Part shown: positions 11,395 through 22,109 of the stretch, piece after piece | How the letters are laid out: each line of letters begins with the position of its first letter | How positions within the stretch are numbered: position 1 is the first letter of the stretch | NCBI GenBank assembly: GCA_018524725.1 | Contig: JAEUWP010000402.1 | Span: 1-64,000 of the forward strand | Reading direction: 5' to 3' | DNA length: 64,000 nt | Origin: Podaxis mareebaensis | Lineage: Eukaryota > Basidiomycota > Agaricomycetes > Agaricales > Agaricaceae | Translations under genes and position numbers: made by a program | The notes under the pieces: model-generated | The model's input: the letters and a program-made list of their open reading frames with translations, nothing else | What the model was told of the DNA's origin: nothing | Database searches by the model: none

Positions 11395-12171
11395 GTCTAG
11401 CCCTTCTCAACCTCATTTCCAACTGTGATATAAATTTTTCTTATAATCTCATCTAGTAATCATACTACACCTAGTATTTTGTGATATTCTACAGGTAGTA
11501 TGTACATATATCTAATGAATTTTTGATTGTGCAAGACAGGAGGCTGTTAATGGGCATGCATCAGGAACAGCAGAGGTTGAATTTTGACATGACATTTCTG
11601 TGACAAAGTTTTCAAACACCAGGTCTCATCAGATATTTGCTTATTCATGTAGGCTCTGAGTAATGTAAGTTTTTCAAAAATTCATAATTGGGTATGCTGA
11701 GAGCTCCCAAGTATACTACAAATTTTGAGGTTTTGTAGGCTAACTGGTTGAGGAGGCAAACACTTGTAGCTGAAAAGTTTTCAAACACTGGGCCAGTGAT
11801 AGTAATAAGGAGTTGGTTAGCTTTTGATATTTCAACATGTATTTATACAATATCTTGTTCCCTTATATAGTCATACACTACCAGTGTAAGTGTCATGGTG
11901 TCAAGCTCCTCAGAGGAGTTAAAAGGAGGAGCCTTGAAATCAGCGATAGGGTTTTTCCTTCCAAATGCTAGTGCTCACGTTACGAAAGTTATCTAATGTA
12001 AAAACGTGTCATCAAAACCCCTCTGATCCCAAGTTAGCTTCAGCAAATTCTCGGAATTACTTCGGAAAGTTTTATCCAACCCCATACATATATATTGTGG
12101 GGATGAAGATGAACCCAATTTCCATCTCGCCATCCCACCACTTTCTGGTTCGTTTTGAGCACCAGACACAA

Positions 12172-14229
12172 ATGGAACAAGAGGCACTATCTCACCGCAA
12201 GCCAAATACCGAGGAACATATAGAGATGGACAATCTAGCTATAGATCCCAGCAGAGTCGTGCCCTCCAAGCATTCTGGAGACATTTCGTCTGTAATGCCT
12301 ACATTAAACAAGAATGGTGACGTTAGCGGAGTGGTCGAAACAGACAAGACAACCGAGGGGCGCGATACAAGGACGAAAAAGCAGAAAATGACAGAGAAAA
12401 TCCAAGTCTCCGCACTGTGTTGGTGCATCTTCCTCGCTGGGTGGAACGATGGAACTACCGGCCCATTACTGCCACGCATACAGGAAGTCTACCACGTATG
12501 TCTGTCTCGCCTTCCAACACATCCGATATCCTACCTTGCCGAAGCTTATCTCACATGCATTCAGGTCGGCTTCACAGTCGTGTCCTTGATCTTTATCTTC
12601 ACCTGTCTTGTACGTCCCACCTTGTTCCGGTTTGACTTGGAAGACAGTTTGAACACGTGAATCCGAGGGTCTTATCCTAGGTGCCCTTGCCAATGTACAT
12701 CTCACGGACCGATTTGGGTTTGGCAAGGTGCACATGCGCGTTTTCCGTCCTATCGGAGATAACGTACTTATTCAAAGTCTACGTCAATAGACAATCATTT
12801 TTGGTGCGACCGGATTTGTGTTCTCAGTCTTCAACCTCACATCTCGGCATGCAGGCTCCGTCCTTCAAATCATAGCGTATGCACTTCAGTCTCCGGCTCC
12901 TCCGTTCCCTGTCTTCGTGATGGCGTGCACTATCAATGGCTTCGGTATCGTGCTTCAGGTACACGTATCGTTTGATCACCAATGACATTACCTCACCCCT
13001 TCTATAGGACGCCCAGGCCAACGGATTCATCGCGAGCCTTCAGCACCACGCCGAAGCTAAAATGGGTATTCTCCATGCTACTTATGGTGCGTGTATCCAG
13101 TCCCACAGTAGTCTCCGCAGCAACTCATCTCCTATAGGTGCCGGGGCGCTCTCTGCACCTCTAATCGCAACCCAGTTCGCGCAATTGCAGCGCTGGTCCT
13201 TCCACTATCTCGTCTCACTCGGAATCGCGATATCCAACACCGTCGTTTTATCGATAGTCCTCGGTTTCAAGACCCAAGACGGTGGCTGAAACTTCCTTTC
13301 CACCTCAGTAGATGACACTCACCTTAGGTTACAGAATGCCACTTGAAGATCGGTCAAGAGATAGGCGAAAAGAGTACCAGCGAGCACAGCTCCTTCAACC
13401 AAATATTGCGCATCAAGGCCGTGCATTTCCTAGCACTCTTCATTCTGGTGTACGTCGGTGTCGAAGTTACGATTGGGGGTACGCCACCGCCATATTCTTC
13501 GAATATCTATTTATCACACGCTTCCCGCAAACGCAGGTTGGATCGTTACCTTCATGCTCGACGTGCGCGGAGGTGGGCCGCCCTCGGGTTATGTATCATC
13601 AGGTTTCTTTGGAGGTAATCTAGCCCGCGGTTTTTGGAACCCTGAAGCTTGTTCATGCAATCATAGGTCTCATGCTTGGTCGCATTCTTTTACTCTGGGT
13701 TAACAAAAAGGTGACGTTTGGCCGCCAATCAAAGGGCCTGGCTTCATCTTGATTCTCTCCTGTAGGTCGGAGAGCGGCTTGTCCTCTTCTTCTATACCTT
13801 GCTCGCCATCGGGTCTGTCATCCCTCTATGGTTTTACCGTCACCCTGAGACGTTTTTTAATCCAGGCTTGAACTTGTTGTATGGCTCGTTCCTTCTCTGA
13901 TCGGAGGAGCGGTCGCGGTCTCCATCATTGGCCTCCTACTTGGTCCCATGTATCCTATTGCAATGAACCAGGCTGGTCGTGTTCTTCCAAAATGGCTGCT
14001 CACAGGTTCCATTGGCTGGATTGCAGGGTTTGGCCAGGCAGGAAGTGCGGCTCTCCCTTTTGTGACAGGAGCTATTGCCTCGAAGCACGGAATCAAGAGC
14101 CTCCAGCCCTTGTAAGTGGGAATATCTACCAAAACATTGGGGGTGCACTCATGGATCTCAAGCTTAATTGCGATGATGGGATGTATGATGGTTTTGTGGT
14201 ATCTTGTCCCCCCAAAGCGACGTGAATAG
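12172..14229 (+). CDS. MFS transporter, intron-rich, first paralogue
   Basis: Predicted multi-pass membrane transporter of the major facilitator superfamily. It resembles the fungal group annotated as BSC6/FucP-like general substrate transporters; the substrate cannot be told. ATG at 12172 gives a hydrophilic N-terminus of about 80 residues, then FLAGWNDGTTGPLLPRIQEVYH in the first membrane segment. The exon ends at 12495 on a GTATGT donor. Later exons read GATGFVFSVFNLTSR, SPAPPFPVFVMACTINGFG, HHAEAKMGILHATY, APLIATQFAQLQRWSFHYL, VHFLALFILVYVGVEVTIG, GPPSGYVSSGFFGG, LLGPMYPIAMNQAG and GSIGWIAGFGQAGSAALPF. The last exon ends GCMMVLWYLVPPKRRE and stop at 14227-14229. Around nine short introns separate them. 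I see no clear break. A close paralogue lies at 60198-62236 in the same orientation. Confidence 0.8.
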
Positions 14230-14346
14230 CTCACGCGTACGTTCAAGCCTTACGAAGCAACTGACTCTCTAGCCAATACAGAATAGATTAAAAAATACAC
14301 TGGTGTACACAGAGAACAGATAACAACACGAAAAAAACCCAACGAT

Positions 14347-14952
<606 letters not shown>

Positions 14953-15270
14953 TTGCGTTCAAGTCAGAAGTATACACAAGGATTTAGAGCAAACGAAGGA
15001 TGGAGGGGTCGCGCAGATGGTGGTCTCGAGGCAAGTCAATTGATATCTCAGCGCACCGTGTGCGAGCGTATATATATTAGCACGTGACTTTGCACTTGTT
15101 TGTTTCAAGAACGCGTCAGGTGTTTAATGGACGCGTCTTTGTTGATCGCACGCGTGGGCCTATAAATACCCCTGCACACAAAGTGGAGGTCACCCATTTC
15201 GCCTGTTTGCTTGCTCGCTCCTTGATTAATCTCGGAAACTCTTACTCAGAACCTTTAATATTCAATAATC
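14953..15270. promoter_or_regulatory. Divergent H2B/H2A promoter with three ACGCGT boxes
   Basis: The shared upstream region holds ACGCGT at 15111-15116, 15131-15136 and 15150-15155. This is the core of the MCB element recognised in fungi by MBF-type G1/S factors. TATAAATA at 15161-15168 faces H2A, and a TATATATATT-like box at 15069-15078 can serve H2B. Three boxes within 45 bp in a histone promoter suggest S-phase activation. Binding itself is inferred from other fungi. Confidence 0.65.
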
Positions 15271-15837
<567 letters not shown>

Positions 15838-15967
15838 ATGCATTTGCGTTCTTCGGGACTCGGTTATTTATTGTATAGTGATGTATTATAGTTATGTAAT
15901 ATCATTTGGGATCCTAGACACCCATACCGATTATCAGCTACCCGCAACACAAAGGATTTGAAGATGC

Positions 15968-17352
15968 CTAAGGGTTACTCACAGTGCTATTGTCCTTGTC
16001 CTTGCGGACCAAGTCAATCTTGACTTTCTTCATCTTCCCTGAGCGTTGTGTCGAAGGGACAAGGTACCCATGCAGACTGGCAACAAGGCCCAACCGGGCG
16101 GCATTTGATTCGGTAGGGGCATTAACAACCTGTGTAATCATCTGAGTTTCCACGTTATGCACCTCGATTGTCTCGTTGGGAAGTAACGAGGTAATATACG
16201 GATAATCAAGACCTAGCACAACACTATCAGCCACGCGTATCCATGGCGTAGAGCGGGCGAACTCACAAACGGCCTTCGGATAACCTGCCCACTCCAAGGT
16301 ACCCCTGACAGGATCTCCCTCCCCCGTAACGAAGACACCCATTGCACCCGCTCCAGTCCAAGATAAAATCAAAAACTCATTCTCTCCGATAACGGTAATG
16401 ATGGGTTTCACATCAAATGGCGTTGGGTCGGGGGACTGCCGTAACGGGAGGAATTGGTACAAAGATGCTTGTTCGAGGTCCACCATGCTGTAGTACTCAT
16501 CATCAGCGTAACACAGGGCATGGCCGATACGCCGAGCGGTGATCGCAGGTGGACCTGATGGCAGTGGAATTTCCTGGACAGAATGTGGCGTCAGACAATG
16601 GGCTTCATGTTAGACGCGGGGTGCAGACCTTTTGATAGAACAACCGGTCGTTTCTCAACGAAAACATGGCAATACCACCCCTCTTTATGACTGAAAACTC
16701 GACGGGTTCGTTGACGATAACGGGCGGCCTTTGGAGATGCCGATGATCAACAGCAAAAGTCACGACATTACGAATCGGTTTAATATTGACGGGATCCAGA
16801 GAAGGTAGTGTGTAAATGTGAATTTGGTTGGCTATGGCAAGAATCAAGTCAGACGAGGAGAGGATTGTGGAGAGAGGAGACAATTACCGGACTGGACAAG
16901 GAGACGGGACAGTGAAGGAAGGACGATGATATCATCAATGGCCTTGTCAGTTGGAAGTGTTTGACGGGACAGTATGGTGTAGGATTCGAGCTGAGTTGAT
17001 GGTCAACACTGACGTGACGAGGAGCGGATGGTGCATACCTTGTTAGGATCGTCTGCCTGGAGTGCGAAGCGGATGAGCTCGCCATTGGAGCAGCCGACGT
17101 AAATCTCAGATGCTGCACATTGTTAGGGAAACCGCGAGCAAATGAGAAGAGTGCATACATAGAGCCTGAGCGCAGGTAATGTGAGGTGTGGGGGGAGTGG
17201 AACGTGGTTTCCTGACAAAATCTGCTGTCAATTAAGAAGAGCGATTCAGTGATGAAGTGAGGATACACACCAAACTCGTCTTCAAAGACGGAAGGAATAA
17301 GAGACTGGAGTTGGAATGGGGGAATGTCAGGAGGATTTGTCGGTGCGGTCAT
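15968..17352 (-). CDS. CNH-domain protein (Vps3/TGFBRAP1 type), C-terminally truncated
   Basis: Exons on the minus strand read MTAPTNPPDIPPFQLQSLIP, then TPPTPHITCAQAL, SEIYVGCSNGELIRFALQAD, KAIDDIIVLPSLSRLLVQS, NQIHIYTLPSLDPVNIKPI, GGIAMFSLRNDRLFYQK, PSGPPAITARRIGHALCYAD and a long last exon (about 16570-15968) ending DKDNSTVSNP. This matches the N-terminal CNH (citron homology) beta-propeller of Vps3/TGFBRAP1-like subunits of the CORVET tethering complex, which acts on endosomes. Family members are usually near 900-1000 residues; this is roughly 370. The terminal codons contain GTGAGT, a good splice donor, 10-15 bp before the stop, but only the H2A 3' end follows. The gene probably lost its helical C-terminal half, so function is doubtful. 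Confidence 0.65.
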
Positions 17353-17475
17353 TGTTACTCTACAGGAATGCAGCGGCAGTCCGGGCCGAGGACTGGATAC
17401 TCTGTACGAAGGATCACGTGAAGGGATGAAATTATGGGTGGCATCTGCTCAGAAGTGGAATTTCTACAGAGTTGG

Positions 17476-18366
17476 ATGCATGTACTCAACTGTCTGCCTC
17501 GACTCTCCCTCCGTCCCCTCTCGCTCGCGCGTAGATCATCTGCTGTAGCTAAACCTCTGCCACATCCGATCTTGGACCTCTACCCAGACCACGACTCCCT
17601 CCTCCCTGACCCTTCCTTGGATGAATCCCAGCTCAACGACGAGCTACACTCGCTTGTTCTCTCTGGACAGTTTTCTGCTGCAGAACGCCTACGGCTCAAA
17701 ATCATTGCCAACGGTCTCCACGTAAATCCACGTCCAGAATATGCCCATGTCGCGTTAGCGTGTCTTCGAAACCGACGTCTGTCGGGTGCTTCAGGCCACA
17801 AACTAGACGAGTACCTAACCTGGCTCAACCTCGTTCCCGACCGTGAACACCTGCGTTCCTTGTTGTCATCTCATTCCCGTCTCACCCCCACCACTTCACC
17901 CTTTGACCAAATCGTCCACGAAATCACCTACCGCACTTCCGCACCCAAATTCCGCCCATTCCTATCGCACACTGGGCTAGTAATTGCATCCAAAGGCTTT
18001 GCAAAACGCCACTTCCTCACCCTCGCCCGCCCCATCATCCTGCAATCCCCACCAACCTCTCCCTGTCTCTCCGCTCTCGTACAAATGGAACGCCACGCCG
18101 CCAAGTATGAGCGACTACATGAACGACCGCCGACACCGATCGCACGAGAGATCCGATGTTCGTTAATTCAGCTGTTTGCACAGCGGGGGTGGCCATGGAA
18201 GAGCATAGACCTAATTTTGGCGCGTAGGACGTATGCCTTACCTGATAGCATGTACCAGGTAGTACTGGATGGCATTCACGACACGCGACAAACACACAAG
18301 AAGGATCAGATTCTCAAGAGATGGGAAAAGGACAAGACGCGATGTTTGTATGGGATCAAAAGGTAG
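17476..18366 (+). CDS. Hypothetical protein, possibly mitochondrial
   Basis: A single open frame. ATG at 17476 gives 296 residues; an upstream in-frame ATG at 17434 is also possible. From 17476 the N-terminus MHVLNCLPRLSLRPLSLARR is rich in Leu, Arg and Ser and lacks acidic residues, as in a mitochondrial presequence. The rest (LNDELHSLVLSGQFSAAERL, then NPRPEYAHVALACLRNRR, and FAQRGWPWKSIDLILARRTY) looks helical and recalls the paired helices of PPR-like organelle proteins, but I see no clear repeat. It ends CLYGIKR. It is divergent from the CNH gene with 123 bp between the starts. The function is unknown. Confidence 0.6.
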   Translation: MHVLNCLPRLSLRPLSLARRSSAVAKPLPHPILDLYPDHDSLLPDPSLDESQLNDELHSLVLSGQFSAAERLRLKIIANGLHVNPRPEYAHVALACLRNRRLSGASGHKLDEYLTWLNLVPDREHLRSLLSSHSRLTPTTSPFDQIVHEITYRTSAPKFRPFLSHTGLVIASKGFAKRHFLTLARPIILQSPPTSPCLSALVQMERHAAKYERLHERPPTPIAREIRCSLIQLFAQRGWPWKSIDLILARRTYALPDSMYQVVLDGIHDTRQTHKKDQILKRWEKDKTRCLYGIKR

Positions 18367-18428
18367 ATGGTTCGGCAAGGTAAGCTGGTGGTTCCATATG
18401 TCTGCTACCTTCCATCCGCTAATGTCCA

Positions 18429-19265
18429 CTACCGAGCAGTCGTCTGTTGCCCTCCCGTCTTCTCAGTCAATCTATCAACGAGCCGTGCATCGCCGGTATT
18501 GGGCGCGGGTACATCAAGCAACGAATTTATCGCCTGCTTGCTCGACCGCACATCGCCCTTGAATCCAATGTAATAAATCCTCGAGACATCCTCACCAACG
18601 GCCTCGTTCTACAAACGACATGAGTTGAGCAGGGGGTCAGCAGACGGATGACTCACGAAAAAGAGGGATAGGGAGTGTACGCTCGCAAAGGCGGCCACGC
18701 GGAGGGGATACTCTACGACGCCTGTCTCGCCTTCAAGTAGGGAGATGTTGAGTTGGGGTTTGGTCGTCTCTGCGTCGGAAAAGTCGATGATGGTGCTGTG
18801 GTTGGCGAATATGCGAAGGTGACGGGGTGCGAGCTCCCCTCTCCCTGTAGCTTGTATTAGCATGTTCCACTATAGAATGTAAATACAGCGAACCCACCGA
18901 GCTTGAGGAGAATAGAGCGCAGCCGGACGTTCTCCGTGAATGGAATATGGATGATCATCTAGAAAGGGGAGTGAGATGGGAAGCGAGAAAAGAGGGACGA
19001 ACGAACCTGGTCATCGACACCGGAATCGGCGTATTTGTCAGTGCTCTCTCGCTCGCTCCATGGCTTGATGAGTTCCTTGGCGTCCTCTGGAACGGCGAGA
19101 TTCAATCCGTGGACGCTTAGCTCAAGGAGAGGATGAGCAAGGGCAACAACAAGAGAACCACGCTCACTTGTCTCTGTCAATGACATTGTACAGATTTGAG
19201 ATATCTGTGCCTGCGAGAGAGGCAGCGAGAGTGTCGTTTGCTTCGCTGTTTTCAGTCGACGACAT
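18429..19265 (-). CDS. PITH-domain protein (thioredoxin-like C-terminal domain type)
   Basis: ATG at 19265-19263 gives MSSTENSEANDTLAASLAGT, then DISNLYNVIDRD. After introns come LSVHGLNLAVPEDAKELIKP, ESTDKYADSGVDDQ, MIIHIPFTENVRLRSILLKL, RHLRIFANHSTIIDFSDAE, GETGVVEYPLRVAAFASVHS and VGEDVSRIYYIGFKGDVRSS. The C-terminus is LLDVPAPNTGDARLVD, then GGQQTTAR and TAG at 18429-18431. This is the PITH fold that is also the C-terminal half of TXNL1, a proteasome-associated protein; the stand-alone form is PITHD1-like. Four or five short introns, none broken. It is tail to tail with the preceding gene and head to head with the uS5m gene (151 bp between starts). Confidence 0.88.
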
Positions 19266-19416
19266 GACTTTATTAGTACCCCTTCACAAGCTTCATCACC
19301 ACACCCTCAGATAGCACGGCTAGCCGGCCCGCCCCCCGTGTGAAGTACCTTCCCGAAGCAAACCCGCATTTTGACAGTCTAAATTTCCAAATTTGAGGCG
19401 TCGTTGCCCGTCCACC

Positions 19417-20796
19417 ATGCACCGGTTAGCATTCAGACCTCTCCTTCGCGCCCTACGCGTCCACAACACTTCCCTACACGCTACTAGACTCGCGCCGTCT
19501 GCTGCTAGCCGCGCCGCCCCTTCTTCGGTGCGGAGGTACACCTCAACAATACCGCCCGATCCGAAACCTCCTCAACCGGAGCCTGTTAGAATCTCCGCCA
19601 AAGCTAGTCGTGAGTGACGGGATTGCCATCAGACAGGTCGGGTTCTCATTCTCGAGTGTCCATAGTTGATCCAGCAGGAGTCTACACGCCCTCGGAATAT
19701 GTTACCGAACAGCTCAAATCTCCCGAACTTCAGCAGTTCCTCAAGGGTCTGTCACCGGAAGACTCGGCGCTCTACGACTCACTGCTCCAGAGACTAAACA
19801 CCGAAAATGGACACAGTGACCTTCTTGCACTGAATGACATTGGCGAGTTCCTTGCGGAGAGAGGCGTCGACCTCGACCTACCAGATTCTCTTTTCGAGCC
19901 TCCCACCGACAAAGTCTTCCAAGCCGATGAAGACGCCGACCTCGGTAAGCAAACTCCTCACACCTCCCTCTATCACCTCCCTCCTCATTCAAACTGCAGC
20001 CTTTACAGAAATCACATTCAAAGACCCCGAGAAAAACACTATCCGAAGTCTCATGGACCCAGTCCCCCAACTCGACGCACGCGACGTTTTCGATATCCCC
20101 GCCGACAAACAAAACCCCTACGGCGGCCGCATCATCGTGCGCAACCACACCTCCATCTTCGACATCGACTCTCCCTCCTCCCCACAACCCTCCGTCTCCT
20201 CCACTGAAGGCACCTCCCAAGACTACGCCCTTCCCATACGCGAAGTCAAAAACCTCTACCAATCCATCCTCATCGCCCGCACCGTCAAACAACAAACCGG
20301 CAAAGGCAAAATCATGCGCAAATACTTCCTCGTCCTCGCCGGCAACGGCAACGGTCTCGTCGGCTACGGCGAAGCCAAAGACTTCAACGCCCGCCTCGCG
20401 CTCCAAAAAGCCCGCATCGAGGCGGTGAAGAATATGGACTGGGTAGAACGTTTTGAACAACGTACGGTCTGGACGGAGATGGAATCGAAACTCGGCGCGA
20501 CTAGGCTGATTATTCGGCCGAGGCCTGTTGGATTTGGGTTGAGGTGTAACCCGTTTTTGCATCAGATTATGCGTGCGGCTGGGTTTAAGGATATTAGTGC
20601 CAAGGTGTGGGGGAGCAGGAATAAGTTGAATGTGATCAAGGCTGCGTTTAGGATGTTGCATGCGGGGCATGCGCCGGTTGGCATGGGTGATGGGATTGGG
20701 GGGAAGGGGAAGAGGTTGAGTAAGGGTGTTGGGATGCAGGGGCAGGCTGAGCTCGAGAGAGCGAGAGGCAGGAAGTTGATTAGTCTGCGGAAGTAG
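19417..20796 (+). CDS. Mitochondrial ribosomal protein uS5m (S5 family)
   Basis: Exons at 19417-19609, 19666-19944 and 20000-20796 join in frame. The N-terminus MHRLAFRPLLRALRVHNTSL, rich in Arg, Leu and Ser and lacking acids, is a likely mitochondrial targeting peptide. A fungal-type N-terminal extension follows. The S5 N-terminal RNA-binding domain is KYFLVLAGNGNGLVGYGEAK and VEAVKN-like residues, and the S5 C-terminal domain is GFGLRCNPFLHQIMRAAGFK, then DISAKVWGSRNKLNVIKAAF. It ends LISLRK at 20794-20796. The product belongs to the mitoribosomal small subunit near the mRNA entry site. No defect is seen. A long open frame on the opposite strand (20808-19741) is only a shadow of this GC-rich exon. 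Confidence 0.93.
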
Positions 20797-21076
20797 TTTT
20801 TGGTACATTTTTATTATATTAATGCTTTTTAGACGCCATCTCTGAGAGCTTGAACGTAGCAGCTAAGCTTGCCGTTCTACAACCAATTGAGGTAAGTCCC
20901 TGACCCTTATGGGCGCTTACAGGTGTTGAGGGCAGGCTCTACAACTCCTTATATTAACTGCAACGCTCTTTTAACCCCCCCAGGACCTTCTCTTAACAGC
21001 TGACACCAACCTCTCCCCAGACTTTGCGACCTGACCACTCTCGACCCCATGACCCACCAAATCCCTATCGGTGTCA

Positions 21077-21094
21077 ATGCGTAGTTCTACGCAT
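21077..21094. repeat. Hairpin module copy 1
   Basis: ATGCGTA-GTTC-TACGCAT, a 7-bp perfect stem, preceded by TCGGTGTCA. Confidence 0.7.
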
Positions 21095-21575
21095 GTCTCG
21101 CAGCGTCGCCTGCCTTCTTCCTCGCTTGCTTTCTTGGTCATGCAGCGAACAGAGCAATGCTATGACTATGCAGTGGGGTGAGTGGGTCCGAAGGGACTGA
21201 CGACAGACTCCCTCCACCTTTTCAAGGATGGGGGCGGGGACATTTGTCGTTGTCTGGTTGCTCTGACTGGACTTAACCCGTCCACCACGGCGCGTTGTGC
21301 TGAGTGACATATGAAGGGTTTTGGTTGTTGAGCCACTTCAGGTGTTTTGCCGCCTCCCGCTTGTTGTGGTATTAGGTATGTTGCTATTTGCCTACCTCGC
21401 CTATACCCATCTGACGCAGAATTTCTTAAACAGATATACCCATGGCCTTGGTCCTGATCAAGATCATTTGGGGTAGTTGTCAACTTTGGGACTTGCAGTG
21501 CCCTCATTTGGTGCGCCGCTTTGGTTTGTTTTCCCGCTATGACCACCTCGTGTTGTCCAAGTCCTGCTCGGCGCC

Positions 21576-21595
21576 AATGCATAATTTTATGCATT
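21576..21595. repeat. Hairpin module copy 2
   Basis: AATGCATA-ATTT-TATGCATT, an 8-bp perfect stem, preceded by TCGGCGCC. Confidence 0.7.
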
Positions 21596-21861
21596 CGTCT
21601 CAATCAGGCTCATGTTGGACTGTTTGACCCCCAGCCGGCATAGCCTTTTTGCCTGACTGGCGCTCGACAGGTCTTGGACTTCCTTTCAACCTTTTTGTCT
21701 TTACTTCTTCCTGGTCGTTATCAATTTCCACGTCCTACATAATTTAGTGCTGCTCACGCACATCATGCGTTGATGGGTGTATGATGTTGAGCTGGTAGTA
21801 CACTTTTTTCACCTCATGTTTCTTATTGGCTCGCATTCCCCCAAGTCCTGTTCGGCACCAC

Positions 21862-21877
21862 TGTGTACTTTTACACA
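21862..21877. repeat. Hairpin module copy 3
   Basis: TGTGTA-CTTT-TACACA, a 6-bp perfect stem, preceded by TCGGCACCAC. Confidence 0.65.
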
Positions 21878-22109
21878 TGCATCTCACTCGGATCGCGTAA
21901 AGTCAAAGGTTGACTAAGTGATTCCGTGTGGTGACTGGTGTACGACAGGTCTTAGGGTTCAATGTGCCCTATATTTCGTCTGGACAATTTCCAGGCTATT
22001 TCATCTTATATCGTCCAGACTGTAGGTAGCTTGTAAGGTATTTAGTTGTTTAGGAATAACTATCAAATGTTGGGAAGAATGATTGCGGTTCAGGGAGTAC
22101 TGGATGAGG

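Larger units (their letters stand above)
8176..11799 (+). mobile_element. Candidate TIR DNA transposon split by a retroposon
   Basis: Imperfect inverted ends match over about 24 positions with 6 differences, mostly transitions. The left end starts TCATTGGTCAAGTATGTG at 8176. The right end, read on the minus strand from 11799, starts TCACTGGCCCAGTGTTTG. Each is bounded by TA (8174-8175 and 11800-11801), the pogo/Tc1 target. A subterminal motif CCTGGTGTTTGAAAA occurs at about 8209 and inverted at about 11608. Inside lie a CENP-B-type HTH fragment and a 2.1-kb retroposon (9267-11379). Without the retroposon the element would be about 1.5 kb, too short for a full transposase, so it was probably a deletion derivative. 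Confidence 0.5.

Noticed and set aside
19741..20808. Minus-strand open frame of 355 codons
   Set aside because: It is antisense to the uS5m gene, whose S5 domain is clear on the plus strand. The frame stays open because of GC-rich codon use and shows no recognisable domain.
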